Below are positions 34,955 to 44,700 of a DNA stretch of 64,000 nucleotides, one piece after another. The notes below the pieces were generated by a model. The model ran no database searches and had not been told where the DNA came from. It saw only the letters and a program-made list of their open reading frames with translations. Each line of letters opens with the position of its first letter. The first letter of the stretch is position 1. The stretch comes from Azoarcus sp. PA01. GTDB lineage: Bacteria; Pseudomonadota; Gammaproteobacteria; Burkholderiales; Rhodocyclaceae. Position numbers and translations under genes: made by a program. The stretch spans positions 310,001 through 374,000 of the forward strand of contig LARU01000002.1 of NCBI GenBank assembly GCA_001274695.2. Reading direction: 5' to 3'.

Positions 34955-36289
34955 ATGCCCGAGACGCTGACCGACAATCCGAGGCAGAACCGGGTTCTGG
35001 CCACGCTTCCCGTGACGGAGTATGCCCGGCTGGTGGACGATCTGGAACTCGTGACCTTTCCAACCGGGGCAGTCCTGTATGAATCGGGTGACAGCCTGGA
35101 ATTCGTCTTTTTCCCGACGACGTCCATCGCCTCGCTGATCTTGTCGACTGAGAACGGCGCGTCGACCGAGCTGGCGATGACCGGCAACGACGGCCTGGTG
35201 GGCATCCCGCTCGTGCTCGGCGGCGACACCACGACCCATGCGGTCGTGGTTCAGAGCGAGGGGGGTGCGTACCGCCTGCGCGCCGAAGTCATGCGCTGGG
35301 AACTCGACCAGGGAGGAAGCCTGCAGCGCCTGTCCCTGTGGTACGCGCAGGCGCTGATGACGCAGATGGCGCAAAGTGTCGTCTGCAATCGACATCACAC
35401 CGTGGACCAGCAACTGTGCCGCTGGCTCCTCCTCAGTCTCGACCTGCTGTCGGGGAACCAGCTCGATGTCACCCACGAAATGATTGCGCGGATGCTGGGC
35501 GTGCGTCGCGAAGCCGTTACCGAGGCCGCCGGAAAACTGCAGGCGGCCGGATTGATTCAATACCGCCGCGGGCATGTCACGGTGACCGATCGCCCGGGCC
35601 TGGAAGCGCGCGCCTGCGAGTGCTACGGCGCCGTCAAGTCGGAATCCGACCGTCTGTTTCAATTGCTGCCGGCCAACCGGTCGAAGTATCGCGCACGGCC
35701 GAATCCTGCCACGCTGCGCAAGCGTGCCGAGGCCCGGTTGAAGCAAGCCCAGCCGATCCTGCCGGGCGCGCCGTGGGATACCGAGCGCCTGCTGCACGAA
35801 CTGCAGGTGCACCAGATCGAGCTGGAGTTACATAACCACGAACTTCGCCAGGCGTACGACGAAGCAGATTCGCTGCGAAAGCAGTGCGCCGACATGTACG
35901 ACTTCGCACCGGTGGGCTACTTCACGCTGGATGCGCTCGGAGTCATCATCAATGTCAATCTCGCCGGGGCGATCCTGCTCGGCATCAAGCGCTCCGAGCA
36001 CGGGCGCCATCGTTTCGCCGCTTCCGTCAAGCCGGAGTTCCTGTCGGAGTTCAACCGCTTCGTCAGGGACGTGCTGGATGCTAAATGCAAGAAGAAATGC
36101 GAGATCGTCCTGGCGGCCGGCAGCCAACGGCCGGAAGCGATCGTCCGGATCGAGGCGGTCCCGGATGAAACCGGGCGCGAATGCCGCATGGTGGTGAGCG
36201 ACATCACTGCCGAAAGGCTCGCCGAAAAGGCCTTGCAGGAACGGGAACGCCTGCGGCGCGCGCGGTTCGAAAATTCACCGCGTGCTTGA
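34955..36289 (+). CDS. Crp/Fnr-like regulator fused to a PAS domain (paralogue 2, cut-off C-terminus)
   Basis: A 444-residue protein. Residues 1-235 are a Crp-like barrel plus helix-turn-helix (MLGVRREAVTEAAGKL), paralogous to the gene at 33734. Residues 245-305 are a charged coiled-coil linker of the kind preceding PAS kinases (LLHELQVHQIELELHNHELR). Residues 306-420 are a PAS domain starting YDFAPVGYFTLD. The last residues (ALQERERLRRARFENSP) look like the opening of a second PAS repeat, then a stop. It therefore seems to be a regulator joined to the N-terminal end of a PAS sensor kinase or cyclase whose remainder is missing. GAGGAG lies 7 nt before the ATG. Confidence 0.82.
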   Translation: MPETLTDNPRQNRVLATLPVTEYARLVDDLELVTFPTGAVLYESGDSLEFVFFPTTSIASLILSTENGASTELAMTGNDGLVGIPLVLGGDTTTHAVVVQSEGGAYRLRAEVMRWELDQGGSLQRLSLWYAQALMTQMAQSVVCNRHHTVDQQLCRWLLLSLDLLSGNQLDVTHEMIARMLGVRREAVTEAAGKLQAAGLIQYRRGHVTVTDRPGLEARACECYGAVKSESDRLFQLLPANRSKYRARPNPATLRKRAEARLKQAQPILPGAPWDTERLLHELQVHQIELELHNHELRQAYDEADSLRKQCADMYDFAPVGYFTLDALGVIINVNLAGAILLGIKRSEHGRHRFAASVKPEFLSEFNRFVRDVLDAKCKKKCEIVLAAGSQRPEAIVRIEAVPDETGRECRMVVSDITAERLAEKALQERERLRRARFENSPRA

Positions 36290-36342
36290 CGGCACGTCTG
36301 TAGCAGCCATGCTGTACGGATCGCGCCCACGGAGTGCCGATC

Positions 36343-37044
36343 ATGAAGTCCGCGCGCCACCACACTGAACGTCACCGCACCGATCGGATCGGCTGGATGC
36401 GCGCCGCCGTCCTCGGCGCCAACGACGGTATCGTTTCGACGGCCAGCCTCGTCGTCGGGGTCGCGGCGGCGAGCCCGGATCGGGGCGCTGTGCTGGTGGC
36501 CGGCGTTGCCGGACTGGTGGCCGGAGCGATGTCGATGGCCGCAGGCGAATACGTATCGGTCCATTCGCAGGCCGATGCGGAAAATGCCGACCTGTCGCGC
36601 GAGCGCACCGAACTCGAGAGGCAGCCCATCGCGGAACACCGCGAGCTGGCCGCCATTTACATCGCGCGCGGCCTCGAGCCGGACCTCGCGCATCAGGTCG
36701 CCGACCAGCTCATGGCACACGACGCGCTCGGCGCCCACGCGCGCGACGAACTCGGAATATCCGAAACGCTCAGCGCACGGCCGGTGCAGGCCGCGCTGTC
36801 GTCGGCCGCGAGCTTCGCGGTCGGGGCAGCGCTGCCGCTCGCGGTGACGGCACTGGCCCCTGCGCCGGGCCTGATGGCGTGGGTTTCAGGGACGTCGCTC
36901 GCATTCCTCGCGCTGCTCGGCGCCGTTGCCGCCCGCGTCGGCGGCGCCCCCGTACCGATAGCGGGCTGGCGCGTCACGTTCTGGGGCGCGCTCGCGATGG
37001 CGATCACTGCCGGCGTCGGGGCGCTGTTCGGGGCAGTCGTTTGA
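36343..37044 (+). CDS. VIT1/CCC1-family transporter (Fe/Mn type)
   Basis: A 233-residue inner-membrane protein with about five helices. RAAVLGANDGIVSTASLVVG and VAGAMSMAAGEYVSVHSQAD are signature segments of VIT/CCC1 iron and manganese transporters; the Glu-rich ENADLSRERTELE stretch follows, as in the metal-binding loop. GGAG is 8 nt before the ATG at 36343; a GTG at 36334 is too close to that site. It likely moves Fe2+ or Mn2+ out of the cytoplasm, by family inference. It is convergent with the next hydrolase. Confidence 0.9.
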   Translation: MKSARHHTERHRTDRIGWMRAAVLGANDGIVSTASLVVGVAAASPDRGAVLVAGVAGLVAGAMSMAAGEYVSVHSQADAENADLSRERTELERQPIAEHRELAAIYIARGLEPDLAHQVADQLMAHDALGAHARDELGISETLSARPVQAALSSAASFAVGAALPLAVTALAPAPGLMAWVSGTSLAFLALLGAVAARVGGAPVPIAGWRVTFWGALAMAITAGVGALFGAVV

Positions 37045-37069
37045 TTCGGGGACGACGGCCCGGGCCTGG

Positions 37070-37798
37070 TCAGGTTCCCGGCGTCTTCGGCGGGCTCGCG
37101 AGCGCTGCCAGCCAGTCGCGCAGCAGCCCGGTGACCTGTTCGGGCTGCTCGAGTGGCACGAGATGACCGCATTCCTCGATGACATGGAGCCGCGCCCCGG
37201 AAATCCCCGCCGCCAGCTCACGGTGCACGGCCGGCGGCGTGATGAGGTCCTCCTGGCCGCACAGGACGAGCGTCGGACATTCGATCTCCGCGAGCGTGGG
37301 CCGGCTGTCCGCGCGCCCGATGATCGCGCGCTGCTGGCGCACGAACACTTCGTACCCGAGCCCGGTCGCCATCGACTGGAAAACGCCGCCCACCTCGGGG
37401 GTGTTCGCATGCTCGGGGTGCGACATGCGCGCCAGCAGTTTTTCGATGACTGCGGGAAAATCGGTGGCACCAAGTTCGATGAGCTCCTCACGCGCCGCCG
37501 TGGCTTCGGGAGTGTCGGGACGCGCACTCGTGCTGAGCAGTGCCAAGGCACGCACGCGGTGGGGTGCCCGGCGCAGGATCTCGAAGGCGACATAGCCGCC
37601 CATCGACATCCCGGCGAGCACGAACGGCCCCTCGGGCGCTTGCGCCAGCGCATCCTCCGCGAGGCCGGCCATCGAATCCGAACCGGTCAGATCGGCGATC
37701 GTGATGCCGACCACGTCCGCCAGCCCATCCGCCTGGTGCTCGAACAGGCTCGCCCCGTTCAGCAGCCCCGGCAACAAAAGCAGGTTCATCTTTTCCAT
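37070..37798 (-). CDS. Alpha/beta hydrolase
   Basis: A 242-residue soluble hydrolase. The nucleophile elbow is GMSMGG (Ser near residue 65), the probable acid is Asp in CGQEDLITPP and the base is His in ECGHLVPLE, in the right order. It resembles MenH/BioH-like carboxylesterases, but nothing nearby names a substrate. GGAGAGGGA is 5-8 nt before the ATG. It is monocistronic on the minus strand. Confidence 0.87.
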   Translation of the reverse strand: MEKMNLLLLPGLLNGASLFEHQADGLADVVGITIADLTGSDSMAGLAEDALAQAPEGPFVLAGMSMGGYVAFEILRRAPHRVRALALLSTSARPDTPEATAAREELIELGATDFPAVIEKLLARMSHPEHANTPEVGGVFQSMATGLGYEVFVRQQRAIIGRADSRPTLAEIECPTLVLCGQEDLITPPAVHRELAAGISGARLHVIEECGHLVPLEQPEQVTGLLRDWLAALASPPKTPGT

Positions 37799-37983
37799 GT
37801 CGATCCCTCTCCTCGATCTGTCGCTGAAGCCGACGCGCTCGCGTCTTGAATAATTTTAGCCACCCGGACGGGCCGCATCAGTGCGGCATCACACACAGCG
37901 TCTCCCGCCGCGAATGACAACACGCCCAATGTGCGCTGTCGTACAGACCGCAAATTGCCTTGCACGCATCCTTGTCGCGCCGG

Positions 37984-38001
37984 GTGTCGCAGCTGCGACA
38001 C
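37984..38001. promoter_or_regulatory. 18-bp perfect palindrome upstream of csbD
   Basis: GTGTCGCAGCTGCGACAC is its own reverse complement and ends 42 nt before the CsbD start. It could be an operator for a dimeric regulator or a short hairpin in the leader; I recognise no regulator for it. Confidence 0.4.
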
Positions 38002-38043
38002 GGCGCCCTGGGCAATGTTCAACCTGAATTACGGGAGAAAGAC

Positions 38044-38217
38044 ATGAACAAGGATCAGGTCAAAGGCCGACTGAAGGCAGTGAAAGGTACCGTCAAGGAA
38101 GTGACCGGCAAGATCGTCGGCAACAAGAGCCTCGAAGAAAAAGGCAAGGTCGAAAAAGGTGTCGGCAAGGTCCAGTCCGGGTACGGCGATATCAAGGAAG
38201 ACATCAAGAACATCTGA
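38044..38217 (+). CDS. CsbD family stress protein
   Basis: A 57-residue, very lysine-rich and glycine-rich protein (MNKDQVKGRLKAVKGTVKEV, then VGNKSLEEKGKVEKGVGKVQ), typical of CsbD. Such proteins are among the most strongly induced under stress or stationary phase, but their molecular role is unknown. GGAG is 6 nt before the ATG. It heads a run of envelope/stress genes (BON lipoprotein, cyclic glucan synthase). Confidence 0.93.
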   Translation: MNKDQVKGRLKAVKGTVKEVTGKIVGNKSLEEKGKVEKGVGKVQSGYGDIKEDIKNI

Positions 38218-38431
38218 TGATCGCTGCCCTGAGGAGCAGATCCGTTTCGCGCGAAGGCGACGAGGCAGCGGCAAATCCTGCCCGCGACGGTCGCCCCGCC
38301 CCTTCACTCACGCCGGGAGATGCAGCGGTGCCAACCGACCGCCACGAAATGCGCTGTCGATAGGGAGCCGGAGTCAAGAAGCAATAAACAAGAAGCAAGA
38401 ACCTCTTTCATGCACCTCTGGAGAAGCACTC

Positions 38432-38746
38432 ATGACACAGCTTGGCAAGTATTTTTCGGCGTTTTTCCTCGCCATCGCACTGGTAACCGCAGTGGGTTGT
38501 TCATCCACGTCGAAGCAGGAAGGCACAGGCGAATACATCGACGACACCGTCATCACGACCAAGGTGAAGGCGGAGATCCTCAATGAGCCCACACTGAAAG
38601 TCGCGGAGATCAACGTCGAGACCTTCAAGGGCGTCGTGCAACTGAGCGGGTTCGTCACCTCGCAGGCGGACATCAACAAGGCAGTCGAGATCGCACGGGG
38701 CGTAAGCGGCGTGAAATCGGTCAAGAACGACATGCGGGTCAAGTGA
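38432..38746 (+). CDS. BON-domain lipoprotein
   Basis: A 104-residue exported protein. Residues 1-22 form a lipoprotein signal ending AVGC, so the mature chain starts at a lipidated Cys. One BON domain follows (DTVITTKVKAEILNE, then FKGVVQLSGFVTSQADINKA and VKNDMRVK). BON domains bind phospholipid and contribute to envelope integrity, as in OsmY/DolP. GGAG is 9 nt before the ATG. The stop codon overlaps a GTG start of the giant glucan synthase (GTGA). Confidence 0.92.
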   Translation: MTQLGKYFSAFFLAIALVTAVGCSSTSKQEGTGEYIDDTVITTKVKAEILNEPTLKVAEINVETFKGVVQLSGFVTSQADINKAVEIARGVSGVKSVKNDMRVK

Positions 38747-41700
38747 GGAAGGCGGGTCGCGGCCTACGAGATGACATCACGGTCGGGAGCGGTCGCGGCG
38801 GTCCGCTGCCATTCGTTCGAAAATCCATGGCGGCACCGGTGCAGGCACGGCATGACGATCTCGTCGCGACGCTGCGACAGTTGAAGGTACGGCTTCACGG
38901 CAGCGGCCGGCCGCGGGTCCCGCTGGACGAGGAGCCGCCGCTGAGATCGGAGTTGTTCAGCGCCGATCAGATGGAGCAGCACGGCAAGGCGCTCGGTGCG
39001 TCGCATCGTCTGGCTTCGGGAGGCGCGCCGGATCAGCTCCTGGATCGGTTGGCGGCGAACGAAAATGCCCTGGTCGACGTATGCCGGCTGCTGACCGCGG
39101 CGGCTACCGAGAACCAGCGGAGTACGCCGGCCGCCGAATGGCTGCTCGACAACTTCTATCTCATCGAAGAGCAGATCCACACCGCCAAGCGGCACCTGCC
39201 GAAAGATTACAGCCGGGAGCTGCCCCGCCTCGATGACGCGCGAGCGGGGCGGTCGGCCGGACGACCCCGTGTCTATGACATCGCCCTGGAGACGGTGGCG
39301 CACGGCGACGGTCGCGTGGATACCGAAAGTCTCAGCCGTTTCGTCGCAGCCTACCAGACCGTCTCGCCGCTCAGGCTCGGCGAGCTGTGGGCGATTCCGA
39401 TCATGCTGCGGCTGGCATTGATCGAGAACCTCCGTCGCGTCGGCACGCGGATCGCAGCCGCGTGGGAAGAGCGCGACCTCGCCGGGTCGTGGGCAGACCG
39501 GATGACTGAGACGGCGGAGAAGGATCCGAAGAGCCTGATCCTGGTGATCGCGGACATGGCGCGCTCGAACCCGCCGATGGGCAGCGCGTTTGTCGCCGAG
39601 CTGGCGCGCCGCCTGCAGGGGCGCGGCCCCGCCCTGGCCCTGCCCCTGACGTGGATCGAGCAGCGACTCGCCGAATCGGGGCTGACGATCGAACAGTCGG
39701 TGCAGTCGGAAAACCAGCAGCAGGCCGCCGACCAGGTGTCGATCAGCAACAGCATCGGCAGCCTCCGCGTCCTGGGGGCGATCGACTGGCGCGAGTTCGT
39801 CGAGAGCCTGAGCGTCGTCGAGCAGACACTGCTGGAGGACCCGGCCGGCGTCTATGGGCGGATGGATTTCGCGACCCGCGATCGCTACCGCCACGCAACC
39901 GAAGCGATCGCGCGCAAGGGCCGCCTGGCTGAAGGCGAGGTCGCCCGCAAGGCGGTCGAACTGGCGCGGGCCGGCGCGGCGAGGGCTGTCGACAGCGGGA
40001 GCACCGATCGGGCAGCCCATGTCGGTTTCTATCTCATCGACAAGGGTCTCGCGGAGCTCGAGCGGGCAGCCGACGTTCCGCTACCCGCCTTTGAGGCGTG
40101 GCAGCGAATTGCAAAGCGCATGCCGTTGATTCCGTATCTGGGCACCATCGCGTTGATCACGCTGCTCGTGACCGGATGGCTGCTGTCGCAGGCGTCGGGG
40201 TCCGGACTATCCGTCTGGATGCTGCTCGCGGTCGGTTTCGTTTCGCTGCTCGCCGTGAGCCAGTTGGCGGTCGCGCTGGTGAACTGGCTCGCGACGCTGC
40301 TGGCTGCGCCGCATCCGCTGCCCAGGATGGACTTCTCCAAAGGGATCCCGCCGCACTCACGCACGCTCGTCGTGGTGCCGACGATGCTCACGAGTGCCTC
40401 GAACATCGAGGATCTCGTCGAGGCGCTCGAAGTCAGGTTTCTGGCGAACCGCGATTCCAGCCTGCACTTCGGCCTGTTGACGGACTTTCTCGACGCGGAC
40501 CAGGAATCGCTCCCGGAGGATGGTCCGCTGATGCAACTGGCCGGGACCCGGATCGACGAGCTGAACGAGAAATACGGCCGAGACGAAGGCCCCCCCCGCG
40601 ACGACATTTTCTTCCTCTTCCATCGCCCGCGGCGATGGAACCCGCAGGAACGCGTCTGGATGGGGCATGAGCGCAAGCGCGGCAAGCTCGCAGAGTTGAA
40701 CGCGCTGTTGCGGGCACACGAGCGCGGCGCCGCGGAACCCGGCTTCGCGCTCGTCGTCGGCGGCATCGCAGTGCTGTCGGGCGTGAAGTATGTCATCACG
40801 CTCGACACCGATACGCAGTTGCCACGCGACACGGCGCGGCAACTGGTCAGCGCCCTGGCGCACCCGCTGAATCGTGCCCGCTATGACACGGCCAAGCGTC
40901 GGGTGTGCGAAGGCTACGCGATCCTGCAACCGCGCGTGTCGGTCAGCCTGCCGGGGACGAACCGCTCGCGCTATGCGCGTCTGTATGGCGGGGAGCCGGG
41001 CATCGATCCGTACACCCGCGCCGTGTCGGATGTTTATCAGGACGTGTTCGGCGAAGGTTCGTTCATTGGCAAGGGCATCTACGACGTCGATGCGTTCGAG
41101 CAGGCGCTCGACGGCTGCTTTCCCGAAAATCGCATCCTCAGCCACGATCTTCTCGAAGGCTGCTACGCGCGCGCCGGTCTGCTGAGCGATGTGCAGGTGT
41201 ACGAGGACTATCCGGCCCGTTACGGCGCGGACGTGAGCCGCCGTCACCGCTGGATTCGCGGGGACTGGCAGCTGGCAGGGTGGTTGCTGCGGAGGGTGCC
41301 GGGTGAAGGTGCGCGCCGCCTGACGAACCCCCTGACGATGCTGTCGCAGTGGAAACTGGCCGACAATCTGCGGCGCAGCCTCGTCCCGGCCGCACTGACG
41401 CTGCTGTTGCTGTCCGGATGGGCACTGCTGTCATCCCCCGGGCTATGGACGATGGCCGTTATCGGCATCCTGCTGATTCCGTCGCTGTGCGCCGTGGTCC
41501 TCGACCTGTTCCGCAAGCCGGCCGAGGTGCTGATGCGCCAGCACCTCGCAGCCGTCGCACGCTCGGCGGCGCGGCGCTTCATGCAGGTCGGCTTCGAGCT
41601 GGCCTGTCTTCCGTATGAGGCGTTCTTCAGCCTCGACGCGATCGCGCGCACCGCCTGGCGGATGACCGTCACGCAGCGGAAGCTGCTGGAATGGAAACCG

Positions 41701-44700
41701 TCGGGCGAAGTCGATCGCGAATCGGCCGGCCAGGACCGCGGCGCTCTCGCCGCCGCAATCCGCACGATGTGGGTGGGACCTGCGATCGCCGCGATGATGG
41801 CGATCCACTTGGCGCTGTCGCGCCCGGAAGTGCTGGCGGTGGCAGCACCGGTCCTGCTGCTGTGGTTTGCGTCGCCTGCCCTCGCGTGGTGGATCAGTCG
41901 CCCGCTCGCTCGCCGCAAGCCGAGCCTGACGGCCGGACAAACCCTCTTCCTGCGCGCGCTGTCGCGTCGCACCTGGGCGTTCTTCGACACCTTCGTCGGT
42001 GAGGACGATCACTGGCTGCCGCCCGACAATTTCCAGGAGTATCGCGTTGCCGCGATCGCACATCGCACTTCGCCGACCAACATCGGCCTGGCGCTGCTGG
42101 CGAACCTGTCCGCGTACGATTTCGGCTACCTCCCGGGAGGGCGACTTGTCGAACGCACGGCGAACACGCTGCGCACGATGCACGACCTCGAGCGCCACCG
42201 CGGCCATTTCTACAACTGGTACGACACGCAGACGCTGCAGCCACTGCTGCCGCTGTACATTTCGACCGTGGACAGCGGGAATCTCGCCGGCCATCTGCTG
42301 ACCTTGCGAGCGGGCCTGCTCAGCCTTGCCGATGATCCAATAGTGCCGGCACGGCTGTTCGACGGCCTGGCCGACACGTTCGAGATTCTTGCGCAAACTT
42401 TGGAAGGGACGGACGGCAGGCTCCCGGACCAGGTTGCGACGTGCCGGAACGAACTGGCCTCCCCAATGGCCGGGCAGCCGCTCACGCTCGCGGCGGCGCA
42501 CGCAACGCTGCTGCGCCTCGCCGCGTGCGCCGCCGCGCTCGCGACGGCCGTGGTCGCCCCCGCCGGCGGCGACCCCACCGTGCCCGAGAGCGAATCACAC
42601 GGATGGGCGCGGGCACTCGTCCGGCAATGCAATGACGCGCTCGACGAGCTCGACCACCTTGCGCCGTGGCTGTCGCAGCCGGGGCCGCCACCGGGCCTGG
42701 AGGCTCATTCTGCCTCTGCTGCGCTCGTCGCCCTCCCCGGCCTCCTGGCGCTGCGGCAACTTGCAAGGCTCGACACCGAGCTGGGGCCGGGCCTCGCGGC
42801 CCGGCTTCATGCTCAGCCGAAGTCGGCGGAACACGCCTGGCTCGGCGATCTGCAGCGGTCCGTCGCCGAGGCGAGCGCTCGCGCCCGTGACAGGATCGCG
42901 GCGATCGACCGCTTGGCGGTGCAGTGCGGCGAGTTCGCGCAGATGGATTATGACTTTCTGTTCGACAAAACCCGTCACCTGCTGGTCATTGGTTATAACG
43001 TCGCGGAATGCCGGGCGGACGTGAGCTACTACGATCTGCTCGCCTCCGAAGCACGATTATCCAGTTTCGTCGCGATCGCGCAGGGACAGCTGCCGCAGGA
43101 GAGCTGGTTCGCGCTCGGACGCCTGCTCATCGGCGCCGGCGGAGAGCCGGTTCTGCTGTCATGGAGCGGTTCGATGTTCGAGTACCTGATGCCACTGCTC
43201 GTGATGCCGATGTACGACAACACACTGCTCGACCAGACATGCAAGGCGGCGGTGGCGCGACAGATCGAGTACGGGATCCAGCGCGGGGTGCCGTGGGGCA
43301 TGTCGGAATCCTGCTACAACACCGTCGACCTGCATCTCAACTACCAGTACCGCGCCTTCGGCGTGCCGGGTCTGGGACTCAAGCGCGGGCTGGCCGACGA
43401 TCTCGTCATCGCGCCCTACGCATCGGTGCTCGCGCTGATGGTGGCGCCCGAGCAGGCCTGTGCGAATCTGCAGCGACTCTCCGCCGAGGGGTTTCTCGGG
43501 AAGTTCGGCTTTTACGAAGCGATCGACTACACGCCGGCGCGGCAGCGACGCGGCCAGTCACACGTCGTCGTGCGCGCCTTCATGGCCCATCACCAGGGCA
43601 TGAGCCTGCTGGCGCTCGCCTATCTGGTACTTGATCGCCCGATGCAGCGCCGGTTCGAGTCGGACCGGCTGTTCCAGGCGGTCATGCTGCTGCTGCAGGA
43701 ACGGATCCCCAAGGCGACGGCCCTGTTCTCACACACCGCGCAGTTGTCCGACGTGCGCGCGACATCGGTCGCCGCGGAAATGCAGATTCGCGTGTTCACC
43801 AGCCCCGACACGCCGATACCCGAAGTGCAGCTGTTGTCGAACGGCCGCTACCACGTGATGGTCACGAACGCGGGGGGCGGCTACAGCCGGTGGAAGGATC
43901 TCGCCGTCACGCGCTGGCGCGAAGACGGCACCTGCGACAACCGCGGCACGTTCTGCTACCTCCGCGACCTCACGAACGGGCCGGGCGGCGAGTTCTGGTC
44001 GACGGGCCATCAGCCGACGCTCAGGCAAGCGCACAGCTACGAGGCGATCTTCTCCGAAGGGCGCGCCGAGTTTCGCCGCCGCGATGCGGTCGGCGGCGGC
44101 GATTTCGAGACCTACACCGAGATCGTCGTGTCGCCCGAGGACGATATCGAGCTGCGCCGGGTTCGTATCACCAATCGATCGGGACTGCGCCGCGAGATCG
44201 AGGTCACGAGCTACGCCGAAGTGGTGATCGCGCCCCCGGACGCGGACGCGCTTCATCCGGCCTTCAGCAATCTTTTCGTGCAGACCGAGATCCTGCGCGA
44301 GCGGCGCGCGATCCTGTGCACCCGCCGGCCCCGCTCCGCCGGCGAACACGTACCGTGGATGCTGCACCTGATGGCGGTGCACGGCGCGGACGTCGGCGAG
44401 GTGTCCTACGAGACGGACCGCCTGCGCTTCATCGGCCGTACGCGAAGCACCGCCGATCCGCTCGCGATGAGCGACACGGGCGCGCTGTCGGGCACCGATG
44501 GCTCGGTGCTGGATCCGATCGTCGCAATCCGTCGTTGGCTCGTCCTCGATCCGGAACAGTCGGCGACGATCGATATCGTGTCGGGCATCGGCGAGAGCCG
44601 CGACATCGCGGTGGGCCTCATCGACAAATACCAGGACCGGCACCTCGCCGACCGCGTCTTCGACCTGACGTGGACCCACAGCCAGGTGGTGCTGCGCCAG

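Noticed and set aside
38743..38826. N-terminal 28 codons of the cyclic glucan synthase as certain coding sequence
   Set aside because: Kept in the annotation because of the GTGA overlap, but not claimed as certain: an ATG at 38827 could be the true start.
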